A model generated the notes under the pieces. It did not search any database and was not told the DNA's origin. It saw only the letters and a program-made list of their open reading frames with translations. Position numbers and translations under genes: made by a program. Shown here piece after piece: positions 1-10,202 of a stretch of DNA of 64,000 nt (its first letter is position 1; each line of letters starts with the position of its first letter). The stretch comes from Litorivita sp040371945 (GTDB lineage: Bacteria > Pseudomonadota > Alphaproteobacteria > Rhodobacterales > Rhodobacteraceae): positions 1,302,001 to 1,366,000 of the forward strand of contig NZ_BAABWS010000001.1 in NCBI RefSeq assembly GCF_040371945.1, written 5' to 3'.

Positions 1-16
1 GATTGGTGCGGGCCAT
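1..16 (-). CDS. secE: secE start (partial, runs off the window)
   Basis: Only the first five codons are inside the window. An ATG on the minus strand at 16-14 reads M-A-R-T-N, preceded by a purine-rich AAAGAG stretch. The frame continues beyond position 1. The call rests mainly on position: in alphaproteobacteria the tryptophan tRNA gene downstream of tuf is followed by secE and nusG. SecE would be the small inner-membrane subunit of the SecYEG translocon. Five residues cannot prove the identity. Confidence 0.4.
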
Positions 17-123
17 GTGATCGATCTCTTTTTGCGTTTCAAGGCCCGACATACGAGGGCCGTGCAGCAATTTCAAGGCTGGATTAGGGCGCGGCGGATT
101 TGATCACCGCCGCAAAAGGGTCT

Positions 124-199
124 TGGCAGGGGCACCAGGGTTCGAACCCGGGACCTACGGTTTTGGAGACCGTCGCTCTACCAGCTGAGCTATACCCCT
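124..199 (-). tRNA. tRNA-Trp (CCA)
   Basis: A complete 76-nt tRNA on the minus strand. The seven-base acceptor stem AGGGGTA pairs with TGCCCCT, followed by G and an encoded CCA end. The D-arm has GCTCAGCTGGTAGAGC and the T-arm has GGTTCGAACC. The anticodon loop CTCCAAA gives anticodon CCA, which reads UGG (tryptophan). It lies just upstream of the putative secE start on the same strand, the usual alphaproteobacterial order. Confidence 0.97.
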
Positions 200-237
200 A
201 AGACCGAGGGCGGGATTACGCCATGCGCGCGTTGAGA

Positions 238-957
238 TCAAGCGGTTTCAGACGGATTTTTACCATTATCAAACGGCGGCGGCATTGCGCCTGCGCCACG
301 ATGCTCAAGCACCGCGTTTTTCAACGGCTCCACCTGCGCCGAGGTCAGGACCGGCATCAGCGCGCCAATCGTCTCCAGCGGCAAATCCCACCATGCCAAT
401 GCCTCCAGCAAGGCGATGATCTCGGGGGCGAACCTGCGCCGCACCACGCGCGCCGGATTGCCCGCGACCACCGCATAGGCGGGCACATCGCGCGCCACCA
501 CCGCCCGCGCGCCGATGATGGCGCCATTGCCCACCGTCACCTGGGGCAAAATCGTCGCCCCATCGCCGATCCACACGTCATGGCCGATCACCGTATCGCC
601 CCCTTTGGCAAATTCCTGCGCGAAATAGGGCATCTGCGCCGCATCAAACACCGCAAAGGGAAAGGCGGTGAACCACCTCTTTGGATGGTCCGCCGAAGAG
701 GTGATGAACCGCGCGCCATTGGCAATCTGGCAAAACCGGCCAATGCGCAAACGCTCGGGCGCGCCTTTGTGCAAATAGGGCGCCAGCCGCGCGGCGTAAT
801 CCTCGACCGCGCCGAAATCGTTGTAATAGCTATAGGCACCGACCTCGATATTGGGATGGTCGATCACCGCATCCAGCCAAACCGTATTGGGATAGACCTG
901 CCCGTCCGGCAGGGTGATCGGATGACGCGCGCGCGCGTCCAAAGACAAATCAGCCAT
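238..957 (-). CDS. CatB/Vat-like hexapeptide acetyltransferase
   Basis: This 239-residue protein belongs to the left-handed beta-helix (hexapeptide repeat) acyltransferases of the CatB / xenobiotic acetyltransferase type, which move acetyl from acetyl-CoA to a hydroxyl group. Isoleucine-patch repeats run from about residue 120 to 165 (VIGHDVWIGDGATI, then VGNGAIIGARAVV). A HPKRW-type loop near residue 90 lies in the region where these enzymes place the catalytic histidine. The C-terminus after VAGNPARVV is typical of the family. AGGAG lies 8 nt before the ATG at 957. The natural acceptor is unknown; relatives modify chloramphenicol, streptogramins or sugars, so a resistance role should not be assumed. 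It sits between tRNA-Trp and a CorA-like gene on the same strand. Confidence 0.85.
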   Translation of the reverse strand: MADLSLDARARHPITLPDGQVYPNTVWLDAVIDHPNIEVGAYSYYNDFGAVEDYAARLAPYLHKGAPERLRIGRFCQIANGARFITSSADHPKRWFTAFPFAVFDAAQMPYFAQEFAKGGDTVIGHDVWIGDGATILPQVTVGNGAIIGARAVVARDVPAYAVVAGNPARVVRRRFAPEIIALLEALAWWDLPLETIGALMPVLTSAQVEPLKNAVLEHRGAGAMPPPFDNGKNPSETA

Positions 958-1066
958 AATCTGAACTCCTGTGATAAAGAAAAATCAAACAAGGTTCATT
1001 TGCTGTTCATCGCGCCCTCCATCATCGGCGAGACATATCGTGCCACGACCGCGCAAAAATATCAAC

Positions 1067-2035
1067 TCACACCCAGCGCAGCCGCAGCAAAAGCGCGATC
1101 TGCACCGCGAAAATCGCCCCCATACCGCCGCACAGCCACCAAAAGGCCAAAGGCGCCTCGACCCCTGGCATGCCGCCGACATTGACCCCGAAGAGGCCGG
1201 TCAAAAAACCCAGCGGCAAAAACACCGCCGAAATAATCGAGATCAGATACATATTGCGGTTGAGCCGGTCAGACAGCTGCCCTGCCAGCTCCTCGCGAAG
1301 GACCGTCAGCCGCTCGCGCATCGCGTCGAGGTCTTCGATCATCCGCGTCATACGGTCGTGGGTCTCTTGCAAACGGCGCCGGTCCTCGGGGCCAATGGGG
1401 CCGCCGCCCTCGGACATCGCCAAAGCCTCCAGAGCATCGCGTTGCGGCGCGACATAGCGGCGAAAGGTGATCGAGCGCAGCCGGTGATCGACAAGCCTGC
1501 GCCGCAGCGAGGCCTCGGGCGTGCCCGCCACCTCGGCTTCGAGCGTGTCGGAAAAATCGTCCAACTCGCGGCCAAATCCGTCGATCCGCACCGCCAGACG
1601 CTCGGCCAAAAGCGCCAAAAACCCACCCGCGTTCATCACCGTGCCGCCGCGCAGCATCTCGATCAGATCTTCGATCGCCCGCATCCGACGGCGCGACACC
1701 GTCACGATCCGATGCGCATCCACCCAGGCCCGCACCGAGACCATATCCTCGGCCTCGGCCCCCTCGTTGAGATTGACCCCGCGCAAAATCACCAAGAACC
1801 CCTCGCCGATCCGCGTCGCGCGCGGGCGGGTTTCCTCGGCCAGAAGCGCCGAAATCGCATGCGGATCAAGATAGGCGAGATGCTCCTCGATCCATGGGCG
1901 CGCCTGCGGATGGGTGCCGTCCAGATGCACCCAAGCCAAAGCATCATCATGCAACAGCGCGATGGCCTCGCGTTCGGTCAATTGATCCGCACCTGCAATA
2001 TCAAGGCGGTAGGCATATTTGATCGGGTTTGTCAT
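1067..2035 (-). CDS. CorA/ZntB-family divalent cation transporter
   Basis: A 322-residue protein of the CorA superfamily, membrane channels that move Mg2+, Co2+ or, in the ZntB branch, Zn2+. It has a long charged cytoplasmic N-terminal domain, a helical stretch rich in Glu and Arg, and two C-terminal membrane helices. The signature between the helices reads GVNVGGMPG rather than the GMN of CorA. The GxN...GGMPG form is what I associate with ZntB-type members. The ATG at 2035 is preferred over an upstream TTG at 2071 because the translated N-terminus there fits the family, although neither has a strong Shine-Dalgarno sequence. Substrate cannot be decided from sequence. Confidence 0.85.
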   Translation of the reverse strand: MTNPIKYAYRLDIAGADQLTEREAIALLHDDALAWVHLDGTHPQARPWIEEHLAYLDPHAISALLAEETRPRATRIGEGFLVILRGVNLNEGAEAEDMVSVRAWVDAHRIVTVSRRRMRAIEDLIEMLRGGTVMNAGGFLALLAERLAVRIDGFGRELDDFSDTLEAEVAGTPEASLRRRLVDHRLRSITFRRYVAPQRDALEALAMSEGGGPIGPEDRRRLQETHDRMTRMIEDLDAMRERLTVLREELAGQLSDRLNRNMYLISIISAVFLPLGFLTGLFGVNVGGMPGVEAPLAFWWLCGGMGAIFAVQIALLLRLRWV

Positions 2036-2118
2036 AGAGGCAACGGTAGGCTGCGGCGCGCGCCGCCGCAAGAGGCAGCACCCCGCGCCCCCTCACGCAG
2101 ACAAGCGCCCCGCACGGC

Positions 2119-2451
2119 TCACCCGCCGCGGCAGCCAAAGGGCACAAAAGTGCTCGCCATCCCCTCATTCATCGTCATCATCGTGAGCATATCGACCAGC
2201 CTGCCCTCCTGCGGCGTCGCGGGGCAAATCGCATGGGTCTTCACACAGCCCGCGGCAATAAACGCATCGTTTTGCGCCAAAAACTCGGCCCGCAGCCCCT
2301 CACGCCCGAGCGCGGCCAAGGCATCACCAACCGCCGCCTCGTAATAGAAGCACTTGCGCTCGCTCCATGCGTCGGCCTGCGCGCCATGCGCCCCCACGGC
2401 CGCCAAGATGGTCAAGGCCATCCGCCCAAAGCGCCAGAGTGTTTTTGTCAC
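2119..2451 (-). CDS. small secreted protein, unknown function
   Basis: A 110-residue protein with an N-terminal signal peptide: basic start, hydrophobic stretch MALTILAAVGAHG, then a likely AQA-D cleavage site. The mature part has four cysteines, enough for two disulphides in the periplasm. The GTG at 2451 is chosen because AGGAG stands 7 nt upstream; a TTG at 2466 lacks a proper site. I do not recognise the family. It lies between tuf and the CorA-like gene on the same strand and is separated from tuf by a terminator. Confidence 0.65.
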   Translation of the reverse strand: MTKTLWRFGRMALTILAAVGAHGAQADAWSERKCFYYEAAVGDALAALGREGLRAEFLAQNDAFIAAGCVKTHAICPATPQEGRLVDMLTMMTMNEGMASTFVPFGCRGG

Positions 2452-2570
2452 GGGCTTGCTCCTCAATGATGTTTGCGCCGCAAGCTACCCTGACGCCGCG
2501 CCGCGCAAAATACCGCAATACCCGCATATTTCCCCGCCCGATCACGCGCGGGAAATAGAAGCGGCCAATA

Positions 2571-2598
2571 GAAAAAGGGCCGCCCGAGGGCAGCCCTT
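2571..2598 (-). terminator. tuf terminator
   Basis: On the minus strand an AAGGGC-x-GCCC arm pairs with GGGC-x-GCCCTT around a two-base loop and is followed by a T tract (TTTTTC). It lies about 45 bp after the tuf stop codon. It should separate tuf from the three downstream genes. Confidence 0.85.
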
Positions 2599-2642
2599 AA
2601 ATGCATCTTTCACTCGCCGTTGCCAGCGCGTCAAATCACCGC

Positions 2643-3818
<1,176 letters not shown>

Positions 3819-3949
3819 ATCGAGGCGCCTCGTAAGTTGGGGGGCAAAGGCCCATAAGTCATATTTCGGGCAATTGCCCATCGGGTTACTCCGCGGGCCA
3901 TTTATTGGCTTTGGGCGGGAAAATCAAGCCACAGTTGTCGATCCGCCCG

Positions 3950-3971
3950 ATTGCAGATCAATTGCAGATCA
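3950..3971. repeat. 11-bp tandem duplication upstream of tuf
   Basis: ATTGCAGATCA occurs twice head to tail, flanked by the inverted arms CGCCCGA (3944-3950) and TCGGGCG (3974-3980). It lies in the 298-bp gap between the lipoprotein gene and tuf. On the minus strand TTGATT near 3925 and an AT-rich stretch about 17 bp further could be the tuf promoter, but that is a weak match. Otherwise I see nothing coding in 3819-4116. Confidence 0.6.
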
Positions 3972-4116
3972 ATTCGGGCGCGTCAAAGCGATGCGATGCC
4001 ATGGCAGGACTGCACGCGCGCAGTCCCGCGCGCCGCGCGGCGGGCCATCGCGCCCATCCAAGGCGGCCCGAAGGCGCACATAATTTCAATGCGTTAAGGC
4101 AAATGCGCGCCGGTTT

Positions 4117-5025
4117 TTACTCTGCTGCAGCCTGAGCGGCGGCTTCGGCCTCGCGCGCGGCTTTGCGCGCGGCGCGGCGCTCGGCCCATGTCATCGGCGC
4201 GACAGGCTCGCCTTCGATCACCGGCGCCATGGGCGCAGAACCGGCGGCAGGCGCTGCGGCCACTGTCTGTGCGGTGCTGTCTTGCGCTGCGGCGGCAGGC
4301 GCGGGCGCGGCGTTCGGGGCGGCGGCGCTGGCGGGTTTGGCGGTATTGGCAGGTTCGGACGGCGCGGGCGCCTCACTCTCATCCGCGGGTGCCGCCTCTT
4401 TTGCCTCGGCTTTGACCGGTTTGGCTTTCACCACCGGATCGGCGGCCTCGGCGGCCAGACGCTCGGCCTTTTGCGCGGGCGTCTCCTTGAACCAGCCTTG
4501 CTCGCGGTGCTGGCGCTCGAGCCAGATCTCGATCATCTTCGCGGCGTTGCGGCTCAGATTGGCCAGCTGCTGCTCCTTGGATTGCGTCAGGCCCGAGCCA
4601 AGGATCGTCGCCCCGCCGCCGCCTTCAAAAACGGTCAACTGCTTGGGCTCTTCATTGAGCTTCCTGCCCGCCGCATCGTCCCAAGCGGTGACATTGATGA
4701 TCAAAACCGATTTGGGCGAGAACACCAAAGGCACACCTGGCGCGGCGAGAACGTAGCCGTCGAGGCTGACCCCGATGTGATAGAGTTTGGAGCCCGAATA
4801 GCGGCCCAGACGCGCCTCGATATCCTTCTCCACCGTCTTGATCCATGTGGCGTCATCCATGTCGCGCGACAGCGGACCTTTCACCAGATGCGGCGCGACC
4901 ACAACGTTATGACCCAAGGCGAAATTGCCCAAATCCTCGCGGCTGGAGTGCAAATCGCTGGCGTCGGTGCAGGCCCCGAGGGCGAGCAAAGCAAAGGCGC
5001 AGGCGGCATAAATCAGTCGGGTCAT
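4117..5025 (-). CDS. outer-envelope lipoprotein, unknown function
   Basis: A 302-residue lipoprotein. The N-terminus MTRLIYAACAFALLALGAC carries a lipobox with Cys19 as the lipidation site. The central 150 residues form a conserved-looking globular domain (GRYSG...LYHIGVSLDGYVLAAPG, then LIINVTAWDDA). The C-terminal 110 residues are low complexity, rich in Ala, Pro and Glu, and end in an Ala-rich helix. AAGAGAAG lies before the ATG at 5025; the frame is open further upstream but without a start signal. It is divergent from the P450 gene. I do not know its role; a periplasmic or outer-membrane-tethered accessory protein is inferred. Confidence 0.75.
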   Translation of the reverse strand: MTRLIYAACAFALLALGACTDASDLHSSREDLGNFALGHNVVVAPHLVKGPLSRDMDDATWIKTVEKDIEARLGRYSGSKLYHIGVSLDGYVLAAPGVPLVFSPKSVLIINVTAWDDAAGRKLNEEPKQLTVFEGGGGATILGSGLTQSKEQQLANLSRNAAKMIEIWLERQHREQGWFKETPAQKAERLAAEAADPVVKAKPVKAEAKEAAPADESEAPAPSEPANTAKPASAAAPNAAPAPAAAAQDSTAQTVAAAPAAGSAPMAPVIEGEPVAPMTWAERRAARKAAREAEAAAQAAAE

Positions 5026-5195
5026 GGGCTTCTCTTCTTTGGGCAGACCATAGCTAACGCAGCGCGCCCGCGCGCGCAATGGAGCAGATGGCCGCGCGCG
5101 GCGCTGTGATGCGCCGTGATCGGGCGGCGCGCACGCAGGCAAAGCTTGCATTGACGCGCGCGAGGTCTACCATCTGCGGCAAGGAGGCCCTGACG

Positions 5196-6707
5196 ATGTC
5201 CGACGCCGATCTTGCCGCTGATCTTGCCACCGACCCTGCCAAATCACGGGCCCTTGCGTCCGCCCTGTCCGCTGCGCCCGATCCGGCGGCGGCGCGCCTG
5301 CCGGTCAAAGTGCCACTGGTGACCCAGCCCATGGGCATTTTGCAAACCGTCAATGCGGCGCGCAAAAACATCCTTTTGATCATCCCCGAAATCGCCACCA
5401 CCCAACCGATGGTCAGCGGCAAAATGGGGCGCCGTTGGCATATGGTCATGGACCCTGCCGCGCTGCGCCATGTGCTTGTGGCCGAGGCCCCCGCCTATCC
5501 CAAATCGGATGTGACCAAAAACCTGCTGCGCCCCGCCATCGGCGAGAGCCTTTTCGTCGCCGAGGGCGCCCATTGGCGATGGCAAAGACGCGCCGCCGCC
5601 CCCGCGTTTTCGCATCGCAACATCCACGCCCTCGCCCCCGTGATGAGCGCCGTCGCCGATGCCACCTCGGCCCGTATCCGCCAGCAATCCAATCAGGGCA
5701 AACGCGCCGTGGACATGGCGCAAGAAATGGCCCGCGCCACATTCGACGTGATCTCGGATGTGACCTTTTCGGGCGGCGAGGGGTTTTCGCGCGACGAGAT
5801 CAACCGCGCCATCAACAATTACATCGACGAGGCCGCGCGGGTCTCGTTTCTCGATGTGATCGGCGTGCCGACTTGGGTGCCGCGCCCTGCCCGCCTGATG
5901 AGCCGCAAGATCCTGCGCAAGACCCAAAGCATGGCCGATGCGGCGATCCGCGAGCGGCGCGCGCGCGGGGCCAGCGCCATTCCCGACCTGCTCGACCTGC
6001 TGCTGGCGGGCAGCGATCCCGACACCGGCCGCGCCATGAATGACGCCGAATTGCGCGATAACCTGCTGACCTTTATCGTCGCGGGGCACGAGACCACGGC
6101 GCTGACCCTTGCTTGGGCGCTCTACCTCATGGCCTTCGATCCGGCGCGCCAAGCCAAGGCGCGCGCCGAGGCGGCGGCGGTTTTGGGATCGGGCAGCCGC
6201 GCCCGCGCCGCCTGCGCGGATGACCTTGCCCGCCTGCCCTATATCCGCCAGATCATCGACGAGACCTTGCGCCTTTACCCGCCTGCGGCGCTGTTGGCGC
6301 GCACCGCGCAAAAGCGCGACACCCTCTGCGAGCGGGCGATCCATGCGGGCGATACGATCACCATTCCGGTCTATGCGCTGCACCGAAACCGCTTGTTGTG
6401 GGAGGCGCCCGACGCCTTTATCCCCGAGCGGTTCGAAGGCGGCAGCCCCGCGCCGCGCTTTGCCTATCTGCCCTTTGGCGACGGGCCGCGCATCTGCATC
6501 GGCGCCTCTTTCGCCTTGCAAGAGGCGGTGATCATTCTGGCCACGCAACTGGCGCGGTTCGAGTTTGCCGCCGTGGCGGGCAAAACCCCCGATCCGGTGA
6601 TGATCCTGACCCTGCGGCCCGAGGGCGGCGTATGGCTCACCGCCACGCCCCTGCCCGACGCCGATCCCGCCCCCGCGCCAGATCCCGCGCCCGCAGCAAC
6701 GCGATAG
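5196..6707 (+). CDS. cytochrome P450
   Basis: A 503-residue haem-thiolate monooxygenase. Diagnostic motifs are all present: I-helix AGHETT at residues 296-301, ExxR (ETLR) at 356-359, a PERF-type motif near 410, and the haem loop FGDGPRICIG with ligand Cys434. The start is set by AAGGAGG seven bases before the ATG. There is no membrane anchor; the last 20 residues are Pro/Ala/Asp-rich and probably disordered. The size and motif spelling resemble the CYP102/CYP4-like group of soluble bacterial P450s more than the 400-residue CYP101 type. No ferredoxin or reductase gene is adjacent, so the electron donor and substrate are unknown. Confidence 0.92.
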   Translation: MSDADLAADLATDPAKSRALASALSAAPDPAAARLPVKVPLVTQPMGILQTVNAARKNILLIIPEIATTQPMVSGKMGRRWHMVMDPAALRHVLVAEAPAYPKSDVTKNLLRPAIGESLFVAEGAHWRWQRRAAAPAFSHRNIHALAPVMSAVADATSARIRQQSNQGKRAVDMAQEMARATFDVISDVTFSGGEGFSRDEINRAINNYIDEAARVSFLDVIGVPTWVPRPARLMSRKILRKTQSMADAAIRERRARGASAIPDLLDLLLAGSDPDTGRAMNDAELRDNLLTFIVAGHETTALTLAWALYLMAFDPARQAKARAEAAAVLGSGSRARAACADDLARLPYIRQIIDETLRLYPPAALLARTAQKRDTLCERAIHAGDTITIPVYALHRNRLLWEAPDAFIPERFEGGSPAPRFAYLPFGDGPRICIGASFALQEAVIILATQLARFEFAAVAGKTPDPVMILTLRPEGGVWLTATPLPDADPAPAPDPAPAATR

Positions 6708-6790
6708 CGTAAGGGCACCCGCACGGCGCATCGCCTTCGGCGCGAAACATGCCGCGCCAAACGAGCAGCGCGTTCCATGCGGCGCAAAGA

Positions 6791-6820
6791 AAAAGGCGGC
6801 CCGCGAAGGCCGCCCGTTTT
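6791..6820. terminator. bidirectional terminator between P450 and parC
   Basis: GGCGGCC (6795-6801) pairs with GGCCGCC (6808-6814) around a six-base loop. On the minus strand it is followed by TTTTTC and on the plus strand by CGTTTTG. It lies between convergent genes and can stop both; the T tract is better for parC. Confidence 0.85.
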
Positions 6821-6853
6821 GCTTGGTCCCATATGACGCCTTGAGCGCGGCGC

Positions 6854-9166
6854 TTAGGAGGTGAATTTATTGTCCCTCGGGAAACCGCGCGGGGCCATGC
6901 GGCCCGCCGTGGCGCGTTTGCCGGTCCATTCGTCAAGCGCGGTTTCGGTGCGCGTGCGCCCCGCCGGATCAAGCCAGCTCAGCCCCGCCTCCATCTCGAA
7001 GGTGGTCGCATCGGACAATCCGCCGTCCTTGTATTTTTGCAGCCGCACGCCCTTGCCGCGCGCCATTTCGGGCAATTCGGCAATCGGGAAGACCAGAACC
7101 TTGCGGTTCTCGCCGACCACGGCGACATGATCGCCCTTGGCCTCGCGGCAGACCTGCGCGCGCACATCGCCGCGCACGTTGAGCACCTGTTTGCCGGTCC
7201 GCGTTTGCGCCAAAAGCTCCGCCGAAGGCACCACAAACCCGTCGCCCGCCGAAGAGGCCAGCAGCATTTTGACCCCCTCGCGGTAGATGAACAGATCGAC
7301 GATTTCCGCCTCATTGGGCAGATCGACGATCAGCCGCACCGGCTCGCCCATCCCGCGCCCGCCAGGCAAGAGCGAGGCCCCGATGGTGTAGAAGCGCCCG
7401 TTGCTGGCAAAGATCAAAATCCGGTCGGTGGTCTCGGCGTGGAAGATAAACCGGCCCTCGTCGCCATCCTTGAATTTCAATTCGCGCGTCAGGTCGATAT
7501 GGCCCGACATGGCGCGGATCCAGCCCATTTTCGAGCACACGACCGTCACCGGCTCGCGGTCGATCATCGCCTCGAGCGGCACCTCTTCGACCTCGCCCGC
7601 TTCGGCGAACTGGGTGCGCCGCGCGCCGCCCGCGTAATCCTTGCCGAATTTCTTTTTGGTCTCCTTGAGCTGCGCCGCGATCGCGTCCCATTGCAGTTCG
7701 GGCCGCTCAAGCAGGTCCTCAAGCCCCGCGCGCTCTTCCATCAAAGCGTTGCGTTCATTGACCAATTCCATCTCTTCGAGACGGCGCAAGCTGCGCAGGC
7801 GCATGTTGAGGATCGCCTCGACCTGCACCTCGGTCAATTCGCCTTCGCCGCTGGCGGGCAGGGGCGAGACATAGGATTTCTCGTCAATCGCGCGCACATG
7901 CTCCTTGCCCCATTCCTCGGCCATCAGGGCGGATTTGGGGTCATCGTCATAACGGATGATGTCGATCACACGGTCGAGGTTGAGAAAGGCGATGATAAAG
8001 CCTTCGAGCACTTCGAGCCTATGGTCGATCTTTTCGAGCCGGTGCTCGGAGCGGCGCTGCAGCACCTCGCGGCGGTGGTCCAGAAACGCCCGCAGCACCT
8101 CTTTCATCGAGCAGACCTTGGGCGTCAGCCCGTCGATCAGCACGTTCATATTCATCGAGAACCGCACCTCCAGATCGGAGTTGCGATACATCATATTCAT
8201 CAAGACCTCTGGCTCGACATTCTTGCTTTTCGGCTCCAGAACCAGCCGGATGTCATCGGCGCTCTCGTCGCGCACATCGGCGAGGATCGGCACTTTCTTG
8301 GTCTGGATCACCTCGGCGATCTTCTCGATCAGCTTGCTCTTTTGCACCTGATAGGGAATTTCGGTGATCACGATCTGCCATTGCCCGCGGCCAAGGTCCT
8401 CGACCTGCCATTTGCACCGCAACCGGAAGCTGCCGCGCCCCGTGGCATAGGCTTGCGCGATATTCTCGCGCGGCTCGACGATGACGCCGCCGGTGGGAAA
8501 ATCAGGACCAGGCACGAAGTTCAAAAGCGTATCGTCGCGCGCCTCGGGCACTTTGATCAGATGCAAACAGGCATCGCAAAGCTCGGCAATGTTATGGGGC
8601 GGGATATTCGTCGCCATGCCCACCGCGATCCCCGAGGCGCCATTGGCCAGAAGGTTGGGGAAGGTCGCGGGCAACACCACAGGTTCGCGCAGCGTGCCGT
8701 CGTAATTGTCGCGGAAATCGACCGCATTCTCGTTGAGCCCTTCGAGCAGCGCCTCGGCCACCGCCGTCATCCGCGCTTCGGTATAGCGGCTCGCCGCAGG
8801 GTTATCGCCGTCGATATTGCCGAAGTTCCCCTGCCCGTCCACAAGCGGATAGCGCACGTTGAAATCTTGGGCCAGACGCGCCATCGCATCGTAAATCGCC
8901 ATATCGCCATGCGGGTGGTAATTGCCCATCACATCGCCGGAGATTTTCGCCGATTTACGAAACCCCCCGTTCGAGGCCAGCCGCAACTCACGCATCGCAA
9001 ACAAAATCCGCCGGTGCACGGGTTTGAGCCCGTCGCGCGCATCGGGCAGCGCGCGGTGCATAATCGTGCTCAGCGCATAGGTCAGATAGCGATCGCCAAT
9101 CGCACGGCGCAGGCTCTCGACGCCGGTGGCGGGGTTCATCTTGGGGTCGTCAATCATGTCACTCAT
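6854..9166 (-). CDS. parC: DNA topoisomerase IV subunit A
   Basis: The 770-residue breakage-reunion subunit that works with ParE to decatenate chromosomes. The N-terminal domain opens with YALSTIMHRALPDARDGLKP, and the catalytic tyrosine is Tyr128 in AASRYTEARM. The quinolone region reads YHPHGDMAIYDAM, so a methionine (residue 89) occupies the position of E. coli Ser80. The C-terminal beta-pinwheel is shorter than in GyrA, and the GyrA box is absent, which supports ParC over GyrA. Start: ATG at 9166; a second ATG at 9157 is possible and neither has a strong Shine-Dalgarno. The SP-rich loop near residue 455 is probably a natural linker. Confidence 0.93.
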   Translation of the reverse strand: MSDMIDDPKMNPATGVESLRRAIGDRYLTYALSTIMHRALPDARDGLKPVHRRILFAMRELRLASNGGFRKSAKISGDVMGNYHPHGDMAIYDAMARLAQDFNVRYPLVDGQGNFGNIDGDNPAASRYTEARMTAVAEALLEGLNENAVDFRDNYDGTLREPVVLPATFPNLLANGASGIAVGMATNIPPHNIAELCDACLHLIKVPEARDDTLLNFVPGPDFPTGGVIVEPRENIAQAYATGRGSFRLRCKWQVEDLGRGQWQIVITEIPYQVQKSKLIEKIAEVIQTKKVPILADVRDESADDIRLVLEPKSKNVEPEVLMNMMYRNSDLEVRFSMNMNVLIDGLTPKVCSMKEVLRAFLDHRREVLQRRSEHRLEKIDHRLEVLEGFIIAFLNLDRVIDIIRYDDDPKSALMAEEWGKEHVRAIDEKSYVSPLPASGEGELTEVQVEAILNMRLRSLRRLEEMELVNERNALMEERAGLEDLLERPELQWDAIAAQLKETKKKFGKDYAGGARRTQFAEAGEVEEVPLEAMIDREPVTVVCSKMGWIRAMSGHIDLTRELKFKDGDEGRFIFHAETTDRILIFASNGRFYTIGASLLPGGRGMGEPVRLIVDLPNEAEIVDLFIYREGVKMLLASSAGDGFVVPSAELLAQTRTGKQVLNVRGDVRAQVCREAKGDHVAVVGENRKVLVFPIAELPEMARGKGVRLQKYKDGGLSDATTFEMEAGLSWLDPAGRTRTETALDEWTGKRATAGRMAPRGFPRDNKFTS

Positions 9167-9478
9167 GTATGTTGTGTAATCGCGCCGCTCATTCGGGTCC
9201 AGAGGGGTTTTCGCCCCCGCCCGCGCCGCGCCGCCCGCCAATCGGCCGTTGCCGCCCTGCAACTGCGGGAAAAACCAAAAGAATATTCCCCGTGACCGCT
9301 CAAAACCGATCCCGTAGGACGGGAAAACTTATCCCCAAAGGGCAATTTAGGGGTGACCCGAAGAGATCGAATCTGTTAGGGAAAAATTAAGTTTTGAGTG
9401 CCGCCTGCCAGCGGCGAAAACTGGGCGCCAAAGGCATCACCTAGCGCCGGTTAACAAGTGAACGGGGGATAGGCCGCA
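9167..9478. other. intergenic region between parC and the SH3b gene
   Basis: A 312-bp divergent spacer. It should carry promoters for parC (minus) and the SH3b gene (plus). An AT-richer stretch at about 9350-9395 is the likeliest promoter area. I see no RNA gene or convincing small coding frame. Confidence 0.4.
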
Positions 9479-10048
9479 ATGTGGCGCTTCATTTTGACGA
9501 CTTTTGCTTTTCTGGGCTGGGCCTTTTTCGAACTCAGCGGCGGCAGCGACTATGAACCGCGCAGCCGCGCGCCCATGCCCGACCAGCGCGCCGAAGCTGC
9601 GCGCAGCGATGACAATACCGCCATCACCCGCGCCCAAAGCGATCTGACCGCATTGCCCGACGCCAAGGTCACCCTCGCCGCCGCCACCGCCAAAGCGGTG
9701 CGCGCCGCCGATCAGGTCGGGGTTGCCGCGCTCGGCGTGCCCACGGTCAAAGCCGCGCCGCAAACCGTCAAAACCCAAACCGCGAACAGCCAAACCGTCC
9801 AAGCCACACCGGTCAGCTTTACCGCCTCAAGCGCCGCCGAACCCGCCTTGGACCTGCGCCAGATCAGCGGCAACCGCGTGAACCTGCGCCTTGGCCCTGG
9901 CACCGAGTTCAACAAAATCGGGCAATTGTTGCGCGGCACCGATGTCGAAATCCTGCAAGACCCCGGAAACGGCTGGGTCAAGCTGCGGGTGCTGGAGACC
10001 AAACGCGTCGGCTGGATGGCGGATTATCTGGTCACCGCCTCCAACTGA
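9479..10048 (+). CDS. SH3b-domain envelope protein
   Basis: A 189-residue protein with an uncleaved membrane anchor or signal sequence (ILTTFAFLGWAFFELSGG, residues 5-22). A Thr/Ala/Gln-rich linker of about 100 residues follows, then a C-terminal bacterial SH3 (SH3_3) domain from about residue 125 with the typical NLRLGPGTEFNKIG and GWVKLRV motifs. Such domains usually bind peptidoglycan peptides or act as adaptors in the periplasm. The ATG is preceded by GGGGGA. A strong terminator follows the stop, so the gene is probably a single unit. Confidence 0.82.
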   Translation: MWRFILTTFAFLGWAFFELSGGSDYEPRSRAPMPDQRAEAARSDDNTAITRAQSDLTALPDAKVTLAAATAKAVRAADQVGVAALGVPTVKAAPQTVKTQTANSQTVQATPVSFTASSAAEPALDLRQISGNRVNLRLGPGTEFNKIGQLLRGTDVEILQDPGNGWVKLRVLETKRVGWMADYLVTASN

Positions 10049-10077
10049 TCCGCGCCGCCGCATAACCGCGCCCGATC

Positions 10078-10112
10078 CGCCCGCCCTGCCTCCCCGCAGC
10101 GGCGGGCGTTTT
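10078..10112 (+). terminator. terminator after the SH3b gene
   Basis: CGCCCGCC (10078-10085) pairs with GGCGGGCG (10101-10108). The inner CTGC/GCAG arms extend the stem, and TTTT follows directly on the plus strand. Confidence 0.85.
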
Positions 10113-10202
10113 GCATCGCGCTTGCGCCGCCGCGCCATCCTCGCCATATCTCGCGCCATGACGACACTGACGACACCGACGAAGATGACGGAAATGACCG
10201 AC

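Noticed and set aside
7790..7880. SPLPASGEGEL stretch in ParC as an inserted palindromic repeat
   Set aside because: The DNA palindrome is imperfect, and related ParC proteins, as far as I recall, have a linker starting YVSP at the same place.
7037..9295. Open frame of 752 codons opposite parC
   Set aside because: Antisense to a conserved topoisomerase gene; no motif in its translation.
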